Below, in pieces: positions 1 through 7,203 of a DNA stretch of 27,677 nt. The notes under the pieces were generated by a model that had not been told where the DNA came from, did no database searches, and saw nothing but the letters and a program-made list of their open reading frames with translations. The stretch spans positions 1 through 27,677 of the forward strand of contig JAUWSR010000006.1 of NCBI GenBank assembly GCA_030609975.1, read 5' to 3'. Position 1 is the first letter of the stretch; each line of letters opens with the position of its first letter. This stretch comes from Acidobacteriota bacterium (GTDB lineage Bacteria > Acidobacteriota > Aminicenantia > Aminicenantales > Aminicenantaceae). Both the position numbers and the translations under genes were made by a program.

Positions 1-258
1 AGCGTAACCCAGGCCGGCATAGTGAAATGGATTTTCTACATTGAGTTGAGAAAACAATTTTATAGCCTTATCAGCGTTCCCTTGTTTCAGAGACTGCCAG
101 GCTTCTTCGACGGCAAGACGTTCGTCTAAGGAAAGACTGGAAACTTCGGAGGGCGGAAGATCGGCGATGTACATACTGGGTGGAGGGGGTTGATAGGTTG
201 CACAAGACCAGACTAATAAAACGGCAAGGACTGTCACAGGGGCTAGCTTTTTTACCAC
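1..258 (-). CDS. Lipoprotein, N-terminal part, possibly TPR-like
   Basis: The frame opens with GTG at 258, preceded by a purine-rich Shine-Dalgarno (AGGAGAGGAAAC), and stays open through 86 codons to base 1, so the C-terminus lies outside the window. The N-terminus shows a basic start (VVKK), a hydrophobic stretch of about 12 residues and Cys19 in the context LVWSC, followed by a Pro-rich linker. This is a lipoprotein signal peptide, although Trp before the Ser is not a typical lipobox residue. From about residue 48 an amphipathic helix pair (AVEEAWQSLKQGNADKAIKLF) resembles a tetratricopeptide unit. The start overlaps the last codons of hflX by 7 nt, so it is probably translated by coupling at the end of the large minus-strand operon. 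Its function is unknown; a lipid-anchored TPR scaffold of the envelope is the best guess. Confidence 0.7.
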   Translation of the reverse strand, partial: MVKKLAPVTVLAVLLVWSCATYQPPPPSMYIADLPPSEVSSLSLDERLAVEEAWQSLKQGNADKAIKLFSQLNVENPFHYAGLGYA

Positions 259-1514
259 GTTTCCTCTCCTCCCTGAATATAGGGCGCATATTTGACAATT
301 GATTTTGGATCGGCCATGAGTTTTAGCTCATAATCTTTTATGGTTTCCCTTCTTTTTAGCACAATTGACCATTTGGGGAAAGAATGAATTGCAATTTTAT
401 TAGATTTTGGGATACGGAGGTAGAAGATTTTCAGGTCTTTAAATAAAATATTTTGGAGTTTTGCTTTAAGATCCGTGATGCCCTCTCCGGTTTGGGCGGA
501 AAGGTAGACCGAGGGATTTTCCAAGGTTTGGTTTTTTTGCAGCAGCGGCTGTTTTTCAGGCAGCAGATCGATCTTGTTGTAGATCTTTATATGCGGAACG
601 TCTACTACTCCCAGTTCGGACAGGATTCGCTCCACAGCCTCAACTTGACTTAATGACTGCGAGGATGTGATATCGATCACGTGGCAGATGCAATCGGCTT
701 CCAAAAGTTCTTCCAGGGTGGCTCTAAAGGCGGTTTTTAGCTCAACCGGGAGTTTTTTGATGAATCCCACTGTATCGCTGAGGTAACAATAGGATCCATC
801 GCTAAAATTAATGCGTCGAATGACGGGATCCAGCGTTGCAAAAAGCTGCGAAGATACCAACCGGTTTTCCTGAGTAAGCTGATTGAAAAGCGTGGATTTC
901 CCAGCATTGGTGTAGCCCACAAGAGATGCCAAGGGGATGGGACTCTTTTTGCGGTTTTTCCTCTGCTCTGTCCGTCGTTGTTGGATCTTACGCAGAGAAC
1001 GTTTGATGTGCGTGATCCGTTCTTGTATCCGGCGTCTGTCTTCTTCCAGTTTTTTTTCGACCGGCCCACCGGTTCCAATGCCGCCTCCCAGGCGCGAGAG
1101 CGCTGTGCCTTTTCCTGTGAGCCGAGGAAGCAGGTAGTTCAGTTGAGCCAGTTCAACTTGGAGTTTGCCCTCACGGCTGAGTGCACGTTGAGCAAAGATG
1201 TCGAGGATGATCTGTGTGCGGTCGACAACCTTGCTCTGAAACTTGTCTTCCAGTCCCCGTTGTTGGATGGGAGTGAGCACATGATCGAAAACAACCAGGT
1301 CCGCTTCCCGGTCTTGTATCATGAGGCCGATCTCATCGGCTTTGCCCTCTCCGATGAAATACTTGGGGTTTTTCTGGGGCCGGAACTGATAAACCTCGTC
1401 CAGTACTTCGGCCCCTGCCGATTCCACCAGTCCCCTGAGCTCCTGCATGGATTCGGCGGCGGCGTGCTTCTCCTTCTTATTGGTGGAGAGATGAATGATC
1501 AGTGCTTTTTCCAT
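252..1514 (-). CDS. hflX: Ribosome-associated GTPase HflX
   Basis: HflX is a translational GTPase of the Obg-HflX superfamily that binds the 50S subunit and splits stalled or stressed 70S ribosomes. At 420 residues the protein has the usual length. The N-terminal HflX domain has the conserved stretch around residues 48-105 (NPKYFIGEGKADE, then FDHVLTPIQQRGLE and VVDRTQIILDIFAQRA). The glycine-rich RLGGGIGTGGP segment is at 141-151, followed by a charged coiled region (about 152-190). The G domain carries the P-loop GYTNAGKST (200-208), the ATLDP switch, DTVGFI (247-252) and an NKID specificity motif. It abuts miaA with no spacer, the classic miaA-hflX arrangement (miaA-hfq-hflX in Proteobacteria), but hfq is absent here. 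Identification is firm. Confidence 0.97.
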   Translation of the reverse strand: MEKALIIHLSTNKKEKHAAAESMQELRGLVESAGAEVLDEVYQFRPQKNPKYFIGEGKADEIGLMIQDREADLVVFDHVLTPIQQRGLEDKFQSKVVDRTQIILDIFAQRALSREGKLQVELAQLNYLLPRLTGKGTALSRLGGGIGTGGPVEKKLEEDRRRIQERITHIKRSLRKIQQRRTEQRKNRKKSPIPLASLVGYTNAGKSTLFNQLTQENRLVSSQLFATLDPVIRRINFSDGSYCYLSDTVGFIKKLPVELKTAFRATLEELLEADCICHVIDITSSQSLSQVEAVERILSELGVVDVPHIKIYNKIDLLPEKQPLLQKNQTLENPSVYLSAQTGEGITDLKAKLQNILFKDLKIFYLRIPKSNKIAIHSFPKWSIVLKRRETIKDYELKLMADPKSIVKYAPYIQGGEETW

Positions 1515-2438
1515 CTATTTCAATCTGATGTGGATGAACTCTTTAATCTCTTTTAGTTCCAGGGGTGAAAACCAGCGGATGTCTTTCATTTTGCGAAACC
1601 AGGTCATCTGTCGCTTCGCATAGTGTCTCGTATTGCGTTTGGTCAAACTGATGCTCTCTTCCAGATCGATCTCCTTCTTGAGGTAGCGCAGGACCTGTTT
1701 ATAGCCTAGGGCCCGGAAAGGGGGAGCCTCCTCTTTTATACCCAAACTCAGGAGTCTCTCCACTTCCTCCACCATGCCTTGGGCGAACATGTGGTCCACC
1801 CGGTCTTCGATCCGTTGGTAGAGGGTTTCTCTGTCCAATTGTAGCCCAATTCGTATCAGATTGAAATCCGCTACGAACGAGCGGGTGGCTTTGAAGTGCA
1901 AAGAGAAAGGAGTGCCGCTTGCCAGGAAGACTTCCAAGGCCCGGATGATGCGGACCCGGTCATGAGCACCGATTTTTTGAGCGTAATCGGGGTCCGCTTC
2001 TTTGAGCCTTTTCCAAAGGAAATCCAGGCCCTCCTGTGTCGCTTGCTGTTCGAGCTTCTGACGAATGCGCAGGTCTTTTTTCCCTTCCGGGAACAGACCA
2101 TCGATCAGGGCCTTTAGATAGAGACCCGTTCCTCCCGTGATGATAGGCAGGTGGCTTTTTGCTTGGATGGTCGATACGGCCTGCAATGCAAGTCGCACAA
2201 AATCTGCGGCTGTGAATTGAGAAGCGGGCTCCCAGATACTCAGAAGATGATGGGGGATGCCCTCTCTGTCTGCGAGAGGAAGTTTGTCTGTCCCGATGTC
2301 AAAACCTCGGTATACCTGCATGGAATCGCAGTTGATCACCTCACCCTGAAAGTTATGGGCTAGTTCAATAGCAGTCCTGCTTTTTCCTACTCCGGTAGGG
2401 CCCGAGAGGATGACGATGTGTGCGCTTTTAGAATACAA
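1515..2438 (-). CDS. miaA: tRNA dimethylallyltransferase MiaA
   Basis: MiaA transfers a dimethylallyl group from DMAPP to N6 of A37 in tRNAs reading UNN codons, which stabilises codon-anticodon pairing. The 307-residue product begins with the P-loop GPTGVGKS (about residues 13-20). It then shows the INCDSMQVYRGFDIGTDK stretch, the PHHLL motif, ITGGTGLYLKAL and the C-terminal KRNTRHYAKRQMTWFRK signature. The start is TTG at 2438: an in-frame TAA lies only three codons upstream and no ATG or GTG fits the conserved N-terminus. The TTG is inside the end of a 28-codon upstream frame, and its own Shine-Dalgarno is poor, so translation is probably coupled. The stop codon directly abuts the hflX ATG. 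Confidence 0.96.
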   Translation of the reverse strand: MYSKSAHIVILSGPTGVGKSRTAIELAHNFQGEVINCDSMQVYRGFDIGTDKLPLADREGIPHHLLSIWEPASQFTAADFVRLALQAVSTIQAKSHLPIITGGTGLYLKALIDGLFPEGKKDLRIRQKLEQQATQEGLDFLWKRLKEADPDYAQKIGAHDRVRIIRALEVFLASGTPFSLHFKATRSFVADFNLIRIGLQLDRETLYQRIEDRVDHMFAQGMVEEVERLLSLGIKEEAPPFRALGYKQVLRYLKKEIDLEESISLTKRNTRHYAKRQMTWFRKMKDIRWFSPLELKEIKEFIHIRLK

Positions 2439-2514
2439 TTTGAATTATAAAAAAGAGGGCCAGCAGCGTTATCAGCAGCAGCATGCCCAATAGTTGCTTC
2501 CGGTTCAATTCCAT
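2428..2514 (-). CDS. 28-residue single-span membrane microprotein
   Basis: A 28-codon frame starts at ATG 2514 and ends with TAA at 2428-2430. It fills the gap between the DUF4388 gene and miaA. The ATG lies inside the last codons of the DUF4388 gene (shared GAATGGAATTGA), with AAGG about 10 nt upstream, and its end overlaps the miaA TTG start by 11 nt. The product begins MELNRKQLLG and continues as an uninterrupted hydrophobic run rich in Leu, Ile and Phe that reaches the C-terminal IVF. This predicts one transmembrane helix with a short basic N-terminus. The nested overlaps suggest a coupled small gene; it could instead be a leader that only couples miaA translation. I recognise no family. 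Confidence 0.5.
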   Translation of the reverse strand: MELNRKQLLGMLLLITLLALFFIIQIVF

Positions 2515-3542
2515 TCGCTGACCTTTTCCAGGCCTTGGATCAAGGCGGCTTCATGGTCGTTTCCCAAGGTCCTTTTTACAGCCAGAACCTCTGCAGCCAG
2601 GATCTCGTTGAGATCCTGCAGAAGCAAATGCTGAATGCTTCGGCCCTGAAGGCTGCTGCCCGTGATCTGGATCGAGCTGATCTCTACCCTTCCAATGGCG
2701 TCGAAACGGATATTTTGGAAGGGAGGGGAAAGATGTGAACGGATATCCTCGATGCATTTTTCCAAAACATTCAAGGCTGCCGGACCGATGGCTTTAGAGA
2801 TATATTTGAATATGAAGGAGCATCTTTGGTTAAAGGCATCCAGCAGGTTGTAGATATCAGCCTGCGATAATTCCAGTGCTTGAGTATTTAGAACCTTGGT
2901 GTGGGGAAGGCCGGCAAGACCCAGGCTCATAAAAGCGTAGAGCATTTTCTGAGTTTCTCTTTTTCCCAGTTCGCTGGACACGTAAACGTCTTCGAGACTG
3001 CGCTGGCTTTCTAGCACGTGATAGAGATATATCTCAGGCGAGTTTAGCCGAACTTGGTTCAAATAGTTGGGTGATTGTGGTTTGAGAGATTTATCCTCGC
3101 CGGGCAGGTGAGCTTCGATCAGGGGATAATTCTGCATACGGCGCACACCTTCCAGGATAAAATCCAAGGTCGTGAGATAGAAGAGGATCTCATGTTCTTC
3201 CCAGCAGTGTTCCGAGTTGAATTGGTATTTGGCCCCTGCTATATCAAAGAGAGGAGTGAAGGCGTCGATGCAGTGGGATCTCATTTTCTGCCAAAGTGCT
3301 TCCGGAGAAATGCTGCCTTTATCCAAAGGCGTGGCGATTTCCCCAGAGAGGGTCAATTTGGTGAGTTTCAAGCTTTTAAGGGTCTGAGGCGTGATACATA
3401 TGTTGCCATCCTTGAAATCTACAGACTTTCCCTGGTCGCCTTTGATCTCAAGAGTTCCCGATCGCTGCGATTTCCAGATCTTAAAGAGCAAGAAAGGTAG
3501 GGGCGACTCGCTCAGGTTGCCGCTTAACCAAACGCCTTCCAT
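2505..3542 (-). CDS. DUF4388 (PATAN-type) domain protein
   Basis: A 345-residue soluble protein. Residues about 5-50 (GNLSESPLPFLLFKIWKSQR, then SGTLEIK, VDFKDGNI) match the start of DUF4388 domains. These occur in Acidobacteriota, Deltaproteobacteria and other bacteria, often in regulatory or gliding/pilus-linked proteins. The remainder is mostly helical and includes the recurring DUF4388-companion pattern (ALWQKMRSHCIDAFTPLFD; EALFY-like segment; PEIYLYHVLES; SELGKRETQKMLYAFMSLGL), which resembles a winged-helix tail. No enzymatic motif is visible. The ATG follows the YIP1 stop after 3 nt (context GGGATAGCGG), and its 3' end overlaps the microprotein ATG. A regulatory or adaptor role is inferred from the family only. 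Confidence 0.75.
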   Translation of the reverse strand: MEGVWLSGNLSESPLPFLLFKIWKSQRSGTLEIKGDQGKSVDFKDGNICITPQTLKSLKLTKLTLSGEIATPLDKGSISPEALWQKMRSHCIDAFTPLFDIAGAKYQFNSEHCWEEHEILFYLTTLDFILEGVRRMQNYPLIEAHLPGEDKSLKPQSPNYLNQVRLNSPEIYLYHVLESQRSLEDVYVSSELGKRETQKMLYAFMSLGLAGLPHTKVLNTQALELSQADIYNLLDAFNQRCSFIFKYISKAIGPAALNVLEKCIEDIRSHLSPPFQNIRFDAIGRVEISSIQITGSSLQGRSIQHLLLQDLNEILAAEVLAVKRTLGNDHEAALIQGLEKVSEWN

Positions 3543-3545
3543 CCG

Positions 3546-4250
3546 CTATCCCATGATCTGCATACTGAGCAGCATGAGTCCGATGTAGAGAAGGCTTTTG
3601 ATCGCCCAAATGAAATAGGAAACGATAAGCGCGCGTCGGAGCGGGATCTTGAAGACCTCCGCGAGGCCAAAAGCCAGGACTCCGAACATCCAGATCTGAA
3701 AAAAATCAATCTGACTGAGTACGGCAAAGGCTGTGGATGTCACCTCCATCTTTGGGAAAAACATGGCCATGCTGGTCGTGGATTGGAACGTGGATTTTCG
3801 TGTGAGGATGAGGAATAGACGCACTCCGTTTCCCAGGAGTTTGTCGATTAGGTTGGCATGGAGGTAGGCTGACAGCACCTGTCTATATTTCCCCTCGGTT
3901 GAGCCCATCCGCCCAAATATGAGCAGGAACAGACTGGCTACCAACAGGCCGATCAATAGCGTGACCGGGGCGGATACATATCCTAGAATTGCTTGCCACT
4001 GAGGAGGATTATTTATCTGCTCGAGTCTCTGGTTGAAGGCATCTTCTCCCATCCGTTCTCTCAACTCGACATTGTTCTCGAAGATCTTGGTCTGGTCCAG
4101 TCTAGAGTAGGGGGCTGAGAAATAGGTGAAAAGAGTGAAAGCGATCAAAATGACGATCAGGGCATCCACCCAAACCGGCTTTTCAGCCAATGCTTTAAAA
4201 GTGGCCTGAGGGTTAAAAAACACGCCTTGCAGTCGGTTGAAAAAGTTCAT
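3546..4250 (-). CDS. YIP1-family integral membrane protein
   Basis: A 234-residue multi-span membrane protein of the bacterial YIP1 family. The N-terminal FFNPQATFKALAEKPVW segment is the family's usual opening. About five hydrophobic segments follow: near residues 28-46 (ALIVILIAFTLFTYF), 92-115 (YVSAPVTLLIGLLVASLFLL), 140-150, 185-200 and 210-232. The ATG overlaps the stop of the upstream ABC ATPase gene (ATGA) and has GGAG 9 nt upstream. In Bacillus subtilis the YIP1 protein YknW works with the MacA-like YknX and the ATPase YknY (plus permease YknZ) in an export system protecting against the SdpC toxin. The same three partners are adjacent here. A role in assembling or gating an envelope transporter is inferred from this context. 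Confidence 0.85.
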   Translation of the reverse strand: MNFFNRLQGVFFNPQATFKALAEKPVWVDALIVILIAFTLFTYFSAPYSRLDQTKIFENNVELRERMGEDAFNQRLEQINNPPQWQAILGYVSAPVTLLIGLLVASLFLLIFGRMGSTEGKYRQVLSAYLHANLIDKLLGNGVRLFLILTRKSTFQSTTSMAMFFPKMEVTSTAFAVLSQIDFFQIWMFGVLAFGLAEVFKIPLRRALIVSYFIWAIKSLLYIGLMLLSMQIMG

Positions 4251-4954
4251 AGCTTGGCTCCTTTCCTGACTTCTTTTTCTATCTTCCCATCCCGGATATA
4301 GATGATCCTTTCTGCATGTTGGGAGATCTCCGGATCATGCGTGACCATGATGATGGTGTTGCCCTGGGCATGGATCTTGTGGAAGAGCTTCATGATCTCG
4401 TCTCCGGTCTTGGTGTCGAGATTCCCGGTCGGCTCATCAGCCAACAGTAGAGACGGCTCATTGGCCAAGGCCCGGGCTATAGCAACCCGTTGTCTTTCCC
4501 CGCCGGAGAGTTCGGCGGGACGGTGGTCCATGCGGTGGTCGATCTCAACTTTTTCCAGCGCTCGCTCGACTTTGATTCGTCTATCTTTTTTCGACTCTCC
4601 CTTATAGATCAAAGGCAGCTCGACGTTGTGGAAGGCAGAGGCGCGCGGCAGCAGATTAAACACCTGGAAGACAAAGCCGATCTCCTGATTACGTATATAG
4701 GCCAGTTCGTTCTCGGTTAAGCTGCTGACAAGCTGTCCGTTGAGATAATATTTGCCCTTACTGGGAGTGTCCAGACAGCCCAGGAGATTCATCAGCGTGG
4801 ATTTGCCGGAGCCGGAGGGGCCCATGATGGCTAAAAACTCATTGCGTTCGATCGACAGAGTGACTCCACACAAAGCTGGGACTTCCTGCTTCCCGAGCTG
4901 GTAGATCTTCCAAAGATCCTCGGTTGAGATAAGTAAGCCGTTCTGTTCCGACAT
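4247..4954 (-). CDS. ABC transporter ATPase, MacB/LolD type
   Basis: A 235-residue ATP-binding subunit of the lipoprotein/macrolide-export class. Motifs are complete: Walker A GPSGSGKST (about 45-53), Q-loop VFQVFNLLPR (about 96-105), signature LSGGERQRVAIARAL (149-163), Walker B LLADEPTGNLD (170-180) and H-loop VTHDPEI. The phrases FNLLPRASAFHNVELPL and DEPTGNLD are typical of LolD, MacB and YknY ATPases, which energise FtsX-fold permeases. A TTG one codon earlier is possible, but the ATG at 4954 shares one base with the adaptor stop (TGATG) and has AAGGA just upstream, so I use it. No permease partner is encoded in the operon, so the ATPase must pair with a distant permease or with the YIP1 protein. 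Confidence 0.93.
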   Translation of the reverse strand: MSEQNGLLISTEDLWKIYQLGKQEVPALCGVTLSIERNEFLAIMGPSGSGKSTLMNLLGCLDTPSKGKYYLNGQLVSSLTENELAYIRNQEIGFVFQVFNLLPRASAFHNVELPLIYKGESKKDRRIKVERALEKVEIDHRMDHRPAELSGGERQRVAIARALANEPSLLLADEPTGNLDTKTGDEIMKLFHKIHAQGNTIIMVTHDPEISQHAERIIYIRDGKIEKEVRKGAKL

Positions 4955-6186
4955 CAATCCTTCTCGTCTTTCTTTTCCGGCTTGATCAAGAGGTCATCTT
5001 TAAGTTGGCGTAGGGCTGAGTAGGGTCCCACCACAATGGTCTGACCGGCTTCGATACCCGAGGAGATCTCGATTTTCAGTTCACCCATGATCCCTTTTTC
5101 CACCGGAACGAACTTGACGCGGTTATCGGACTGGACCAGGTACAGGCCTTCTGAGGGTTTTTCTTTATTCCGATCGTCTCCTTCCTCCTCTTTAAGCACG
5201 AGTGCCGAGATGGGTACGGCCACGACGTCTTCTCTTTCCGCAATAATGATGTCTGAGGAAGCGGATAGCCCCGGCTTGAGGTTTTCCGGGGGATCATCGA
5301 GCGTGATAACCACCTTAAAATCCTTGGACTCTTCAGAGGCGGTGGATTGTTGCAGAGCGGAGCTGCCGATCTCAGTGACCTTGCCGTAGATGACTGTGTC
5401 GGGGAAGGCATCAACCAACACCTCTGCCAACTGTCCGATCTTGACTCCGATGACGTCGGTTTCGTCCACTTCCACTTCGGCTTCCATGACCGAGAGGTTA
5501 GAGATGGTCATAAGTTCTGTTCCCGGGATGTTCATGGTTCCCATCAGCGCGGTCTCGCCTTCTTCCACCTGCAGGCTGGTGACGATTCCATCGATGGGAG
5601 AGTAATACACAGTTTTTTCCAAGTTGTCCAGCGTGCTTTTTAAAGAGGCTTCCGCCTGATGGATCTGAAATGTGATCGCCTGCTGCCCTGCAAAAGACAT
5701 GTCATACTCGGCTTGGGCGGCTTCGAGTTCATTCTGAGAAATGAGCTCTTTTTCGAATAGGCTCTTTTGGCGGTTGTACGCATTCTCATCCTTTTTCAGC
5801 CTGGCTTCGGCCTTGATCCGTTCTGCCTGAAGGGATCGGATAAAGGCTCTGTCACGCTCCGCGTTGGCTTCGTACTGCGTCGACTCCAATTTAAGCAGGA
5901 AATCACCGGCATGGACGACCTGCCCCTCCTCCACGACGATCTTGAGCACCCTGCCCGATCTCTGAGCGCTGATGGTGACATCCTTTTTAGGCTTGATCTC
6001 CCCTGAGGCGGAGATCTTTGAAGTCAAATTCTGTGTTTTAACCGTCTCCACCATGACCTTTATGGATTTCTCGCGCTGTGACTGCAGGTTGAAAAAGATA
6101 ATGACCGCGATAAACACCACGACAGCGATTACGATGATAAGTTTTTTTTTGCTCATTTTTTCGACCTTTACTCGGTATTGCTTCAT
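4954..6186 (-). CDS. Periplasmic adaptor (HlyD/MacA/YknX family)
   Basis: A 410-residue membrane fusion protein. A basic N-terminus (MSKKK) and one transmembrane helix (about residues 15-33) anchor it. A biotinyl-lipoyl half (SASGEIKPKKDVTISAQRSG, VVEEGQVVHAGDFLLKLES) follows, then a coiled-coil hairpin at about 100-195 (ERDRAFIRSLQAERIKAEAR; QNELEAAQAEYDMSFAGQQ). The second lipoyl half (YYSPIDGIVTSLQVEEGE) comes next, with beta-barrel and membrane-proximal domains at the C-terminus. Such proteins bridge an inner-membrane transporter to the outer envelope. An alternative start is Met11 at 6156, which has a better Shine-Dalgarno (AAAGGT, 7-8 nt away) than the first ATG. It is the first gene of the eight-gene minus-strand run. 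Confidence 0.92.
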   Translation of the reverse strand: MKQYRVKVEKMSKKKLIIVIAVVVFIAVIIFFNLQSQREKSIKVMVETVKTQNLTSKISASGEIKPKKDVTISAQRSGRVLKIVVEEGQVVHAGDFLLKLESTQYEANAERDRAFIRSLQAERIKAEARLKKDENAYNRQKSLFEKELISQNELEAAQAEYDMSFAGQQAITFQIHQAEASLKSTLDNLEKTVYYSPIDGIVTSLQVEEGETALMGTMNIPGTELMTISNLSVMEAEVEVDETDVIGVKIGQLAEVLVDAFPDTVIYGKVTEIGSSALQQSTASEESKDFKVVITLDDPPENLKPGLSASSDIIIAEREDVVAVPISALVLKEEEGDDRNKEKPSEGLYLVQSDNRVKFVPVEKGIMGELKIEISSGIEAGQTIVVGPYSALRQLKDDLLIKPEKKDEKD

Positions 6187-6198
6187 CTCTAACTACGT

Positions 6199-6214
6199 CC
6201 TTTTGTTCAAAAGG
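6199..6214. promoter_or_regulatory. Small inverted repeat upstream of adaptor gene
   Basis: CCTTTTGTTCAAAAGG is a perfect 6-bp inverted repeat with a 4-nt centre. It lies 12 nt upstream of the first possible ATG of the adaptor gene and 42 nt upstream of the better-supported ATG at 6156. It could be an operator or a 5' leader hairpin. I found no convincing -35/-10 pair nearby on either strand of the 240-nt divergent spacer. Confidence 0.3.
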
Positions 6215-6426
6215 TTCATCACTCCAGAGAGCAAGACAAGAATATTATTTTATCTCTTTCTACTGCCCGAGTCTACCTTCTATACGGTCTCTATATGAGA
6301 TTTATTTTAGCCTCGATCGGAAAATTCTTACGAATACATCAATCAGCAGGTCAAATATGGATTCTGAGTTGCCTGCCCGAGTTATTTATTGATAGATACA
6401 GGCAGACTTGTTAAGATGAAAGAGCC

Positions 6427-7203
6427 ATGATCGTTCATAAGTTTCTCGAGGCCGCCCGGGTGAGCGCCCGACAGGCGGGAGAGATGCTCAAAAGACATCA
6501 AACAGATGTGCGTGAGATCACCTTTAAGGGTTCTGTCGACCTGGTGACCAACTTCGATAAACAAGCTCAAAATCAGATCGTAGAGTTTCTTTCCACGCAA
6601 TTTCCTCACCATGATATTCTGGCCGAGGAAGAGCTTTCTCTGGAGAAAGGTTCTGAGTATCTTTGGGTCATCGATCCCTTGGATGGGACGACGAACTTCG
6701 CACATGGTTTTCCGGTGTTTTGTGTGTCCATTGCCCTCATGAAGGATGGCGAGATCCTTCTGGGAGTCGTTTTCGATCCTACTCGGGATGAGATGTTCCA
6801 GGCGGTCAAAGGAGCTGGAGCGAGCCTCAACGGTGAGGCCATCGTGGTCTCATCTACTGAGGAACTGGACAAAAGCCTGCTAGCGACTGGCTTTCCCTAT
6901 GATATCCGTACCAGTACCAGGAACAACCTGGATCATTTTGCGGATTTTGCTGTCAGGGCACAGGCTGTCCGACGGTGTGGTTCAGCAGCCGTCGATCTGT
7001 GTTATGTAGCCTGCGGGAGATTTGACGGCTTTTGGGAGTTAAAGCTGGCCCCCTGGGATGTGGCCGCTGGTGTGTTGATCGTTATGGAAGCGGGCGGACG
7101 TGTGAGCGATTTTTCGGGAAATCCCATGGATATCTTCGGTGAAGAGATCGTGGCTACCAATTCCTACATACATGGAGAGATGATCGATGTTCTTACGATT
7201 TGA
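6427..7203 (+). CDS. suhB: Inositol monophosphatase family protein (SuhB-like)
   Basis: A 258-residue member of the Mg2+-dependent inositol monophosphatase superfamily, the usual length. Metal-binding motifs are intact: a Glu cluster in ILAEEELS (about 64-71), DPLDGTTNF (83-91), a Cys/Gly-rich RRCGSAAVDLCYVACGRFDG segment and the C-terminal APWDVAAG motif with its metal-binding Asp. Members dephosphorylate myo-inositol-1-phosphate and some related phosphates; in Enterobacteria SuhB also acts in rRNA transcription antitermination. Sequence alone cannot separate these roles. The ATG at 6427 lacks a strong Shine-Dalgarno. The 3' end overlaps the lectin-like gene by 17 nt, so the two are probably co-translated. 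Confidence 0.93.
   Translation: MIVHKFLEAARVSARQAGEMLKRHQTDVREITFKGSVDLVTNFDKQAQNQIVEFLSTQFPHHDILAEEELSLEKGSEYLWVIDPLDGTTNFAHGFPVFCVSIALMKDGEILLGVVFDPTRDEMFQAVKGAGASLNGEAIVVSSTEELDKSLLATGFPYDIRTSTRNNLDHFADFAVRAQAVRRCGSAAVDLCYVACGRFDGFWELKLAPWDVAAGVLIVMEAGGRVSDFSGNPMDIFGEEIVATNSYIHGEMIDVLTI

Noticed and set aside
978..1556. 192-codon plus-strand frame across hflX
   Set aside because: Antisense shadow of the conserved hflX coding strand. It has no ribosome-binding site, its sequence is not family-like, and hflX motifs fully explain the region.
3075..3500. 141-codon plus-strand frame within the DUF4388 gene
   Set aside because: Shadow of a gene that is tightly packed in an operon; no start signal.
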